From Pomphorhynchus laevis (Eukaryota; Acanthocephala; Palaeacanthocephala; Echinorhynchida; Pomphorhynchidae): a stretch of 64,000 nucleotides of DNA. The stretch lies in contig WNNJ02001107.1 of NCBI GenBank assembly GCA_012934845.2, positions 62,001 to 126,000 of the forward strand. The letters are read 5' to 3'. This document shows, in pieces, positions 44,732 to 56,086 of this stretch. The notes beneath the pieces were generated by a model. The model had not been told where the DNA came from. It was given only the letters and a program-made list of their open reading frames with translations, and did not search any database. Each line of letters opens with the position of its first letter. Within the stretch, counting starts at the first letter, position 1. The translations under genes were made by a program, and so were the position numbers.

Positions 44732-47700
44732 ATGAATGATTTATTTCATTCCTTGAGTGACGCATTCGAAAAGGAAATATTTATTGCATCAAGAGATGCA
44801 ATTCAAAGTTTTCAGGTAAGTTCGTTAATATATTTTGTTCTTTCTGAAAATAAATAATTTTATTTAAATATTTTATATTGCCAATATTTATTATTTATTA
44901 ATAAATATTATTTTTATTTATTAATATTTTTATTAAATTTTAAATTACTTTTAAAATAAGGACATAATTAGAAGATTTGCTAATCTTCTTCCCTAATTTG
45001 TGGATACGATAAATTCTTTTATAAAAGAAGAAAACTAAGATATAAGACAACTTACAAAATGAATAAATATTTTGCAAAAACAGTTAGTGATCTAAGGACA
45101 AATGACCGCAACTCAAATAAATATACTGCTGAATGGACTAGCTGGAGATGAATAAGTTTAATTGTGGGTTCTTATTATTTACGTCAAGTCGTTAAGAATA
45201 AATTATAATTAAAAATATTCTCTGAGTTGGAAGTTGAAAATGTAATCAATTGCATTAAGGTCTTGAAAGCTATAATCATATCTAAATTAGGAATAAATAA
45301 TGATAGTAAGAGCCGAGTTTCTCGACAAATTATCTTGACAAGTAGTCGCCATATGCGAAAAGCTTTTAGACTGTTTTTTCTTTTTATTGTGTAGAAAATA
45401 CGATAGTACACCCTTCGGTTATGTGATAATGCTACTATCTTTTTATTTAGTTCATTTTTACTTTTTCAAACGTTACCACATTCGTTTGCAACATTTTTAA
45501 CAAACATTTCAAACATTGTTTAACCCCCAATTAATATCCCGATCCATAAATACCAGTAGTGAAACCTATTGAATTTACTTTGTTATTTAAAATCACTTGT
45601 CTAAAACCCATTACGTCGCTTTAACATTCTTTAATAAATTACTGTTCATCTAATAAACATTTATGCATGAAAATTTACTTTTACAGCTAAATATCGATTT
45701 CATCACAGTTGCCCTTGTTGTCGATAGACTTCTAATGTATAAGTGTCTTCCAATGAAGTGAGATTACCCGAAAATAGTATCGTTGCTCAACATGATTTTG
45801 TGGGCATCACATGACTTTGATTTGATGTTATATAACGTTTCTTTCATTCAATTTAATACAATTTATTTTAGACTGAATTTTTAATCAAAGCAACAAAGAT
45901 TAAAGCAAAAATAGTGCCAATAATGAAGTCGAGCGTCAAGGCATTGAAAATGAAAAAAATTAGTGCTGATTTATTAATTTATTTATTAAATATTTGAATT
46001 ATTAAATCCTTGTATTAACAGTTTTAAATGTAATAGCATTTTTTTATAACAAAATGTTAATTTGTTTTGTTAAAATAACATTTGTGGGCCATAAAAATAA
46101 ATGAAAATTTTAAATTTTGCAAAGTTTTGCAAACTTGGCACTCCTGCAGCTTTCAAATAAATTTGCAAAACCTAGTAGCTTAATTTAAAATATTACATTA
46201 AAACGTGCCAATGTTATAATTGGAACGAGGTCAATTATAAATTGATAATTATAAATTTATAATTTATAATTATAAATTCATTATCTTAACAATTTTATAA
46301 CGACAAAAATAGCGTATCATTTGCTTGAACACAAAATTGCATTTTCCATTAATAATAGACTTTATCAATTTTATAAATTGTTTTGTCCAGAGTAAGTTAT
46401 TTACTTTATAATATTAATTACTTTTTAATACACATTTTTATCAAGTTTGATATTAAAATCAACTGTAAAATTAATAAAATCCTCAACTATTGAGATTGAG
46501 AATAATATTTCCAGAAAAATAAATTGCTATAACTACAACTTAAAATTATAACAAAATAACTAAAATTAAATTATTTCTGTTAAAATTACATTTGTGGGCC
46601 ATCTAATTCTTTGCTTAGGCATAACAATTATCCACACGAGCAAAGTTCTGTTTGTAAATTTTACAAAAACGTTTCGGTCATACACATTGACCCTTTTCAA
46701 GATAGTACTTGTTTACAAAATGCAGTGTCTTCTATCCCATTAGTACAGAAGAATATAAAGAAACATATTGGACAGTAGGCTGTTGGACGATATGGCATCT
46801 GTCGTCTTAGCACAAATTGCCTTATTAATACGGAAGAATACGAAGAAATTTTGTTTGTTCATACTATCGATGGGAATCCTAAAATTATAGTTCTATATTT
46901 TACCATTTATTCTTTCTCCTTTGTCATTGATGTTCATATACTCAATATAGTGTATTTTATTAAGGGAATACTTCAAAATAGCCCTATCCATGTGCCCTTT
47001 CCTTAGAGTATTACGATGTTCCGTTATTCTTAGGAGTAAAGATAGTTTAGTCTGAGCCATCACAATCTTTACATTTTATCTGATATGCAGCACATTATGT
47101 TTGTTGTTGAGTTATAGGATACCGTTTGAACACGTATGCTAAATACTGGACGAAATGTTAAATACAGGCTGTTGAATGAGATGACATCTGTCGTCTTAGC
47201 ACATCTTCAAAGCGATTCAGACTGAGGTTGTTGTTGAAAGATTACTGCAAAAATATGCTGGTATTCACCTTGTCTTTTTTGTTATGTCTGGATGCAAAGA
47301 ATATCCTCTTTGATTTTCGATTAATCTGGATGATGACCCATTCGGGGAAGTCACAATATTAAAGTTTAGACATAATAATCGATATATCAGTCATCCGTTT
47401 ACATTTCTAAATAACTAAAATTAAAGTATATTTAAATTAAATTCGTGTGCCATCTAATCCTATGCTTAGGCATAATAAATTATCAATACGAGAAAATTTC
47501 GTTTATATTAATTTTTACAACGTTTCGGTCATATACACTGACCCTTTTCAAGATAGTACTATCAAGTACTATTTTGAAAAAATGAGTGTGAATGACTGAA
47601 ACGTTGTAAAAATTTATATAAAAGAATTTTTCCAGTGTGGATTATTTATTATGCCTTAGTATGGAATTTTAAGTTGTTTCGGTCATACACACCGACCCTT

Positions 47701-50700
47701 TTTAATATAGTACTATCTTTAAGGTACTTTATTATAGTACTTGAGAATGTGAACATCAATGGCAGAGGTGAAAAAGGATGTGTGATAATAAATATAAATA
47801 TAATTTAAGGATTCCCATCGATAGTATAAACTAAGAAAACTTCGTATTCTTCCTTACTAATGGGATATAAGACAATGCATTGTGTAAACAAGTACTATCT
47901 TGAAAAGGGTCACTGTGCATGACCGAAACGTTGTAAAAAAGATAAATACAGGAGAACGTTTGTCTTCTTCGTAGAAAAATGTCTTGTCTTAGACAAAATT
48001 CGAACAGAACATAAATTGTCAGTTAAAGGAGCATTATAATAATATAAAATTAAATCATATGATTAGGCATAATAAATTATCAATACGAGAAGATTTCGTT
48101 TATATTAATTTTTACAACGTTTCGGTCATACACACTGACCTTTTTCAAGATAATACTATCAAGTACTATTTTGAAAAAGATCATACCTTGCTGTTTTCAA
48201 GTACATGACCATTTTCAAGTACTTTCTTGAAAAGATCAGTGTGTATGACCGAAACGTTGTAAAAATTTATATAAATGAATTTTTATCGTGTGAATAGGAT
48301 TTTAAGTTGTGTTCAATTACATTTGATGCTAAACTTTCAACTAATTTTAAAACATTTGTACTTTTGTATTTTTCTTCATAGGACAAGTTCACCTTGTATG
48401 CCTTAAACAGTAATGATGAAGCTCATCGCATGTATAAGGATGAACTAGAAAAGTAGAGTTCTTCTGTTTCTGCGCATTCAGATACTTTGTTTACTCCTTG
48501 CAGGTTTAATAATAAAAATCAAACTTTGCAAGCTGAGAATAAAGAGTTAAAGGAATTGTGTGAAGATATTAATGCGAACTTGATGGCTTATAAATCTCTT
48601 TCAAGTTATCAAAATAAATGTATTTCGATTGCAAGAGATAGATGTCTGCTAAAAAATGTCATTATGTGGTGGGTGATGCAGAATCGTATGATGAGTGTTC
48701 AGGTAATTAGTCTGAAATAATTAGTCTTAGTATGCTGTTATTTTTATTTGTTTGCTGCATTTAAGTAAACGTTATTAAGTAAACAACAGAAATATGCGGG
48801 TACAATATGTTACATGTGATCGGACATGTTAAACTACATGTATATCAATTTAAATCATTTTTATTCTATCTATAGTCTTTAAAGAATAGAACCTTCTTTC
48901 AATAAAACATCAGGAATCCTAAGTGCTAAAGAATAATTTAGTTAACAAACATTCTTGCGTTTTATTTAATACAGTTCATTCACTTTACAATTTGACGTAG
49001 ACTTTATTAATTGATCAATTCATCCGATAAATTTATCAATTCGAAAAATTAATTAATCATTTGATTTAATTAAATTTAATTAATTAAAATAAAAATAATT
49101 CTTTTGATTTATTTGATTTAATTAATTCATTTAATTGAATTAATTAAAATCATTTAATTAATTCTTTTATTTTACTTTAATTAATCATTTGATTTTTTTT
49201 GAAAGTAAAATTTTTTAATTGTTCACCGTTTTGAGTATCTGAATATGTTAACACTATCGTGTAAAGTGTAAAATATTATTCCTAATTCTTAAATCAATTA
49301 AATTATTTTATTTAATCAATTTATGCTTTAATCAATTAATATTATTTAATTTAATCAATTAATTCTTTAATCAATTTAGTTCCATACCGATTTTTTATTT
49401 TTTTGCACTTTACCTTAATTTTGGATTTAATAGGGAGCTCTGTCGGCACAAATGGAAAATAACCGTGATGCGAAATTGAAGGCGCATGTAATTCATCTAT
49501 GGAGAAAGGCACTTGTTTCTAAATGCGTTAACAATATCAAATATGGAAACTTTTCAGCCATATCTTGCCGCAGTCGTTCATCCCTGTTTCTTAACAATGA
49601 GGTAAATTCGTTTCCTTTCTTACAATTTTAAAATTATGAACATTTAAAAAAATACTAAATTTACATGAACGAAAAAAATAGTTTATTTTGGAATAAAACT
49701 AATTTATTTGTTCTTGTAGATTTTGTTAATTAAGAAGAAATAAATGGGTATTTTCAATAAAAAAAATTATGTAAAATACAATACTTTAAATATGAATTAA
49801 ATTACAATACTTTAAATATTTAATTAGTTGCATGACGAAATTATTTGGGAATACCTGGGAATTGTTAATTTTATATCCGAATTTGTGTGGATCAATGATT
49901 CTGTCTATTTTCTCTGAATAATATATAAAATTTTGTCGATTTTGTTTTGCCAATTCATTCGCTTGACGTATCCTGCTGAGCTTTATGTTTCTCAGGATCA
50001 ATGAAATTACCAAATGTATAAGTCTGCATCTATTTGTAATTTTTAAATTATTGACTTCACATTATCAGATTAAACCCTTCCAGGTTAGACAGCGCAATCT
50101 AAATATTTTTTGTCTTTATCAATTAGTAACCATGTTCAATGCTTGAAACAATTGTTCAGTTCGTCTCTTTAATGTTATTGAGAATCAATAATTCAGGATT
50201 GGTTCATTTCTGTTACGCGATTTCGTTTTTATGCGATTTTGTAATGTGCTCATTTATTTCCAATTTGAATCGTAAAACTAATCTGGCATTGACTTTTCAT
50301 GGAACTAACTGACAATTCATTATACTACCTTTCATTTAAAGACTTGTCATTGTATGACAAGTAACTGTTAACACTTCCTTGAAAACGATTGCAAATCTTA
50401 CTAAATTTTAGCAAGTTTAACTGAGAGAGAATGAACAGTGACTAGTAATATTAACCCTAATATTGAATAGTAATATTTTGTATTGGGACTAATCCTAATA
50501 ATTTTCATAGTTTTCACCTTTTATATATTTAGAATTTAAAATCAAAATCTAAATCAAATATAGTCAAACCTATAAAGTCATAAATTCATGAATCAAAATG
50601 CATTACAATTTATACAGTCCGATAAAAAATGTAGTTTTTAAAATCCTCTGTTCCTATAAACGTTCTTATCGTGTCCATAGCTCACTAACTATGTTTAATA

Positions 50701-53535
50701 CATCTGAATATAGTAACTTTACATTTCGAAATACAAGTCACTTAACAGATAGAATCTCTAACAATGTTTTCTGTTTAAAAATAAGATTATCTCTGAGCTA
50801 TCTCTTTACATCGAAGATATCGGTAGATATAAATAAGTACTAAATAGAAGTACTAAATAAGTACAAAATATAAATTTCTCACGAAATTTCAAAAGTACTT
50901 GTTCTTAACATTTTTCTTAATTTCCTTGGTAAATTTTTGCTTTCAATAAATATTAATATGATAAAAAGACGAATTATATATAATAATTCGAATTATATAT
51001 ACTACCTAAACATAAATATATAAATATAATAAATATAAATATACTATATTTATTACTACCCTTGTAATAATCCTACTTAGTAGAATTGCGCACAATTAGT
51101 AGGATAATTGTGCATTCGCATTGCTTCGATTAAACAGTTTTATTTTACATTGCCGTCTTGTGACTTTACTGAATTCGAAACTAAACAGCAAGCTTATCGT
51201 TATTCTTAATTTTTATAATGCTGCACTTTATTCAAACTATATAGGAGGAAACTTTAAATATGTATTACGAGAAATAATTTAAGTTTTCTCCAACATTTCA
51301 GAATGGTTACAACTGCTATTTACTAAGTTGACACCTTCTTAATTCACCATTACCAACATTTGGATGATTTTATTTGGCATAAATTTTCAGCATAAAAAAT
51401 TTGCCGCTTAAATTTTGTTTTTTATAGTTTTTAATCTATTACTAAATTACTTACATGATTTTGAAGAAAGCCAATATCATTACATATTGTTGGAATTCTT
51501 AAAATTTCATTATTTAATGTATTATATTTTATATTATATGGTATGCATGAATGCTCATGCAAAAATATGTTTCTTGTAAATTTAAATATGTCATCTTTAC
51601 GATATAAATTAATAGTAGTTTTAGTTAATGTTAATTTAATGTTCATATCTAGATATATACCTTCTTTATCATTAATATTGGTTTTGTTAAGAATAAGGCT
51701 TTCTGGATAAATGTGCTCACTAATTGAATAAAAATTATTAGAATTAAATACACATATATCATCAATGTATCGAAACATATATTTCATATATCTACATTGT
51801 TTAGATTTAGTTTTTACACAGTTATGAACAAATTCATATTCTATAAAGCTTTAAAACAAGTCAGCTATAATTGGGCTACTATTACCACCCATTGGAACAC
51901 CTTTTACTTGTCTAAATATAGATGTCCCTACTTTTAAATAATTTTGATTTATCAAAATATTTAAGGATTCTATTAATTCAATTGTATCCATATATTTATA
52001 TTTAAAATGAGGCTTTCTGAATAAATTTGTTCACTAATTGAATAAAAATTATTAAAATTAAATACACATATATCATCAATGTATCAAAACATATATTTCA
52101 TATATCTACATTGTTTAGATTTAGTTTTTACACAGTTATGAACAAATTCATATTCTATAAAGCTTAAAAACAAGTCAGCTATAATTGGGCTACTATTACC
52201 ACCCATTGGAACACCTTTTACTTGTCTAAATATAGATGTCCCTACTTTTAAATAATTTTGATTTATCAAAATATTTAAGGATTCTATTAATTCAATTTTA
52301 TCCATATATTTATATTTATTTGATGGTTTAATTTTTGTTAGATAGGCGTTATAGTTATTATAACAATATATATATGTATATCTTTTTCCGAATATAAGGT
52401 TAATTAATTTTACTAACGCTTCTTTAATATCTACTAAATCTAGATTTGTATAAAGCGTACTAAAATCGTATGTATTTATATTTTGAAAATTTATTCCTTT
52501 TCTTTGTTCTAAAAATTCTTTTATAGAATTTGCATTGAAATAGTTTTATATCAGTATTAATTTCAATTACCCTACAATATTTTTTCTGTAATGTTGGATT
52601 CAAATATACTATAGGTATAGTTTTATTACCTGATTCGATATTATCTTATTCTGTTTCCGAATATTGGACAAAAATGTTTAAAATAAAAATTATCAATGTT
52701 AAATAAATCCAATAAACCACACCATTTCCATATTATAAACCATCCTTTTATTATGAAATTTCTAATTCACTATTGAATCCATCCACAGTTTATAATTTAA
52801 TCCTTTCAAGTCTGACATTCAAATTATAACATTCACGTCCGCAATTTTGTAGTCAAAATGCAGCCAAAATTTGAGAATATTTGCTCAAACATTGACCCAT
52901 GCGTGTACGATATACATTTGTACTCAAGGCGTATACAATATACACCCAAAGCGTTGTGTATATCCACACCGAATATTACAGAAAATAAAAAGCGTTGTTA
53001 ATTAGAAACGTTAAGTAGCCGTAAAAGTTTTGTCATTTGAATAAAATCAAATTTAAGCTTGTACAATCAAATTTAGACCTGTAATCTTTTTGCATACACT
53101 AATAATAGTTTAAATTGATGTTAATAATCGTTTTAATTAATCTGCAAATCTCTTTATATTTGTAATTTATATCGTGTCGAAATTTTCCCTAATTTAAGTA
53201 ATAATTTACATTATTTTTTAAATAATGACCTTATTTATGAATAATTTACATAAAATTAATTTTACAGCTAACAATCCAACCTTTTTATTTTAGTTTTGCA
53301 GTAAATTTTAGAGTGCGTTTAGCTTGAATCCGCTGTTGTAATTGCTAATAATCGTTTGTCCGCAGCTGCTAATCCAAACAGTTTATGGTCATCTATAGAA
53401 TCAGTAGGTTTAGACTGTATGAAGGAAACAAGCTATAAGGCAATCACAAAACGTAGCGTTACTCCTCCTATATCAAACATCCCTGTAGCTGTTAGAAGAC
53501 GTAACGATGAAATGATTAATCGTAACCGAAGATAA
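44732..53535 (+). CDS. Coiled-coil protein, possibly POC5-like centriolar protein
   Basis: Five exons, 244 residues: 44,732-44,815; 48,382-48,452; 48,504-48,702; 49,434-49,601; 53,323-53,535 (stop TAA). Junctions are GT-AG and in frame; intron 2 is only 51 bp. A glutamate/lysine-rich stretch (about residues 43-75; LEKFNNKNQTLQAENKELKE) looks like a coiled coil. It is followed by LLKNVIMWWVMQN (W107, W108) and VIHLWRKALVSK (W141), spaced like the centrin-binding tryptophan repeats of POC5/Sfi1. The order coiled coil, LxKxxxxW, about 32 residues, HLWxxxxxxK resembles POC5, which helps build the distal centriole, but the protein is much shorter than vertebrate POC5 and the C-terminus (RRRNDEMINRNRR) is not recognisable. 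The identity is inference from remembered family layout. The ATG directly follows CACAATCTAG, 80 bp after the uL4m stop, which suggests trans-splicing within an operon. Confidence 0.6.
44816..46590. other. First part of intron 1 of the POC5-like gene
   Basis: AT-rich intronic DNA with no recognised repeat or gene. The rest of the intron, to 48,381, is described separately. Confidence 0.45.
46590..48300. repeat. Nested inverted repeats with seven GACCGAAACG hairpin modules
   Basis: Inside intron 1 of the POC5-like gene. The module CTTGAAAA, GGGTCA-loop-TGACC, GAAACGTTGTAAAA occurs on the minus strand at 46,670-46,701, 47,521-47,551, 47,676-47,703 and 48,118-48,149, and on the plus strand at 47,574-47,603, 47,899-47,930 and 48,226-48,256. 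Larger flanks are also inverted: about 46,860-46,960 is related to the reverse complement of 47,745-47,850. The block appears built from several copies of one small element in alternating directions. Confidence 0.75.
49602..51420. other. Intron 4 of the POC5-like gene, proximal part
   Basis: AT-rich. A minus-strand frame of 75 codons (49,786-50,013) matches nothing I know. A 9-bp hairpin (ACTTGTCAT/ATGACAAGT) lies near 50,341-50,361. No gene assigned. Confidence 0.4.
51420..53040 (-). mobile_element. Penelope-like retroelement, copy 2 (fossil)
   Basis: Minus strand, inside the last intron of the POC5-like gene. RT features are QVKGVPMGGNSSPIIADLFL (52,084-52,305) and FRYIDDICVFN (51,431-51,787), the fingers/palm and catalytic box of a metazoan Penelope-like RT. 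A segment of about 314 bp is tandemly duplicated (51,697-52,010 and 52,011-52,324). The upstream part (about 52,700-53,030) matches 2,400-2,750. No GIY-YIG endonuclease was identified. It is broken in several places and clearly inactive. Confidence 0.7.
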
Positions 53536-53701
53536 TCATTTTATTAACGTTATGTAATTGTTCATACTTGATCTGTTTTTCATGTAACACTTGATTTTGT
53601 TCAAATCATTGTCAATAACTTTTTTGATTTCCAGTTGTTTTTAACATTTATTTATTGATAATCAAATCTCATCATAGGAAATACATCATTAGCATGTATT
53701 T

Positions 53702-53758
53702 GGCCCCGCTGCTATGTTGGATAGAGGAGTTAGGGGCCGAAACCTGATAGCATAGCAG
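53702..53758 (+). ncRNA. Possible pseudoknot: GGCCCC/GGGGCC with CTGCTATG/CATAGCAG
   Basis: GGCCCC (53,702-53,707) pairs with GGGGCC (53,733-53,738), and CTGCTATG (53,709-53,716) with CATAGCAG (53,751-53,758). The two helices interleave, giving an H-type pseudoknot. GAAAC follows the first helix. The duplicate lies near 54,885-54,941. The related inverted copy at 44.1 kb keeps the first helix but not the second; there CTGAT/ATCAG forms a local hairpin instead. Confidence 0.3.
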
Positions 53759-54539
53759 TTCCTCCTGATGACCTCTAATTCTTATTCTGATACAACGTCT
53801 GTTATTTATTAGTCAATTCATAAAAATGACGTTTATTTTAAATTTCATTTTTTTAACTTGATTTAAATTATAGAAAATCTAAAAACAATTATTAATTTTA
53901 TTATTTAATTATTAAATTTTGATTTAGCATTATTATGTTTTGTTTATTTTATAATTATATTAAATACGTAGACTCAGTTAGCTGATTTGATTTGAATTGT
54001 TCATTACGTAAAAGTTCAGATTGCTATTGCATTTTGTCATTTATAATATATTTTATACGTTCTAATAATTGCGCAACTATGAAAAAGACTGACATGACTC
54101 AGTTAGCTGATTTGACTAATACAACGTCTGTTATTTATTTGTCAATTCATAAAAATGACTTTTATTTTAAATTTCAATTTTTTATTTTAACTTGATTTTA
54201 ATTATAGAAAATCTAAAAACAATTATTAATTTTATTATTTAATTTATAATAATATACATGGATAATAAATATGGATAATAAATAATATAAACAATAATAT
54301 AGTTTATATTATTCCATAGTTTATATTAAATACGTAGACTATATAAAATACGTACAACATTATTCTAATGTTGAAATTTGATTGACTATTTAAAAATATT
54401 TTGAAATATAAATTCTGCTCCAAAGTTTAAATTAAAAAAACGGATCAAACTCATAATATGGTTAATAATTAAATATTGATTTAAACTGAAAGTTAGTCCA
54501 ACAGATTGCCACATTGATTACGTTGAAAATAAAGTTTTG

Positions 54540-54817
54540 TTTTATTTAGAAACATATTTTTGCATGAGCATTCATGCATACCATATAATATAAAATATAA
54601 TACATTAAATAATGAAATTTTAAGAATTGCAACAATATGTAATGATATTGGCTTTCTTCAAAATCATTTAAATAATTTAATGGATACATATTTTAAACTG
54701 GGTTACTATAAAAATAACATCAAGCAGAAAACAGCAAAATATATAAATCAACACAATAATATAAAGAATAAATTTAAACTCTTAAGTGGCAAATTTTTAT
54801 GGATGGATAATAAATAA
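54540..54817 (+). pseudogene. Penelope-like RT downstream fragment (fossil)
   Basis: Plus strand between the two duplicated blocks. Features such as HEHSCIPYNIKYNTLNNEIL and CNDIGFLQNHLNNL match the region C-terminal to the RT box in the minus-strand copy at 51.4-51.8 kb. It is a separate, broken fragment in the opposite orientation. Confidence 0.6.
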
Positions 54818-55520
54818 TATACTTTGTATTAGAATAAGATACTAGATAGTTATTTCAGAGGAAATACATCATTAGCATGTATTTGGCCCCGCTGCTATGT
54901 TGGGTAGAGGAGTTAGGGGCCGAAACCTGATAGCATAGCAGTTCCTCCTGATGACCTCTAATTCTTATTCTGATACAACGTCTGTTATTTATTAGTCAAT
55001 TCATAAAAATGACGTTTATTTTAAATTTCAATTTTTTTTATTTTAACTTGATTTAAATTATAGAAAATCTAAAAACAATTATTAATTTTATTATTTAATT
55101 ATTAAATTTTGATTTAACATTATTATGTTTTGTTTATTTTATAATTATATTAAATACGTAGACTCAGTTAGCTGATTTGATTTGAATTGTTCATTACGTA
55201 AAAGTTCAGATTGCTATTGCATTTTGTCATTTATAATATATTTTATACGTTCTAATAATTGCGCAACTATGAAAAAGACTGACATGACTCAGTTAGCTGA
55301 TTTGACTAATACAACGTCTGTTATTTATTTGTCAATTCATAAAAATGACTTTTATTTTAAATTTCAATTTTTTATTTTAACTTGATATAAATTATATAAT
55401 TTCTTAACAATTATTTATTTATAATTATTTATTATTTAATTATTAAATTTTGATTTAGCATTATTATTTTTTAATATTATAATTATATTAAATACGTAGA
55501 CTCAGTTAGCTGATTTGATT

Positions 55521-56086
55521 AAATAAATATTGAAGATTTGTAAATGTAATAATTAATTTAGTTTTTAAATGTAGGAATCAAAAACAATTACATAGTCAAC
55601 TAATACGTAAAAAAAGTTATAATATTTTGTAATATTCGAACGTGTGCTGACGACTTCCAATCTTTATTCTAATACACACTTCACTATTAATTGGTAAATT
55701 TTATTTAAGATTGTAGCCTCAGTTAATAAATTGTAATCACTTGCTAATCACGTATATTATAATGAAATTATCACTGAGATCTTTGAGATAAGGTCAATGT
55801 TTTACTTTTTAATATTTTTTTATTGATATCGTTTAGAAGTGATTGAAAAATGCTATAAGATTTTAAATTATATTATTGCAGTTTTGTTCTATTAGAGGTA
55901 ATTCTATTAATATATTTTACGCGTTTTTGAGATTTTTTATTTAATCGGTTAACTACCGCTAACTGATTAATCACATATACCGTTAACTGGTTCAATTTGA
56001 TCACAGCTACCGTTAACTGATTCAATTTCTGACACTTAAGGTTCAGTCCAATAGACAAAATTAAAGGACAAATCTCTTAATTATAG
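55521..56086. other. Spacer upstream of PIGM with acceptor at the ATG
   Basis: AT-rich. It ends in ACAAATCTCTTAATTATAG directly before the PIGM start codon, the third acceptor-like AG abutting an ATG in this window. Confidence 0.5.

Larger units (their letters stand above)
53676..55520 (+). repeat. Direct duplication of about 560 bp with 300-bp inner repeats
   Basis: 53,676 to about 54,235 and 54,859 to about 55,430 are nearly identical (offset 1,183-1,190 bp; a 7-bp indel). Each begins GGAAATACATCATTAGCATG, carries a GGCCCC...GGGGCCGAAACC structure, and contains two diverged copies of a segment starting ACAACGTCTGTTATTTATT about 310 bp apart. The identical 67-codon frame in both copies is a by-product of the duplication. 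Confidence 0.9.

Noticed and set aside
53702-53790. Reading the GGCCCC/GGGGCC-GAAAC repeat as a type II hammerhead using the downstream CTGATGACCTC
   Set aside because: An outer stem can be drawn, but the space between GAAAC and CTGATGA leaves no room for stem I, and two unpaired C residues precede GAAA.
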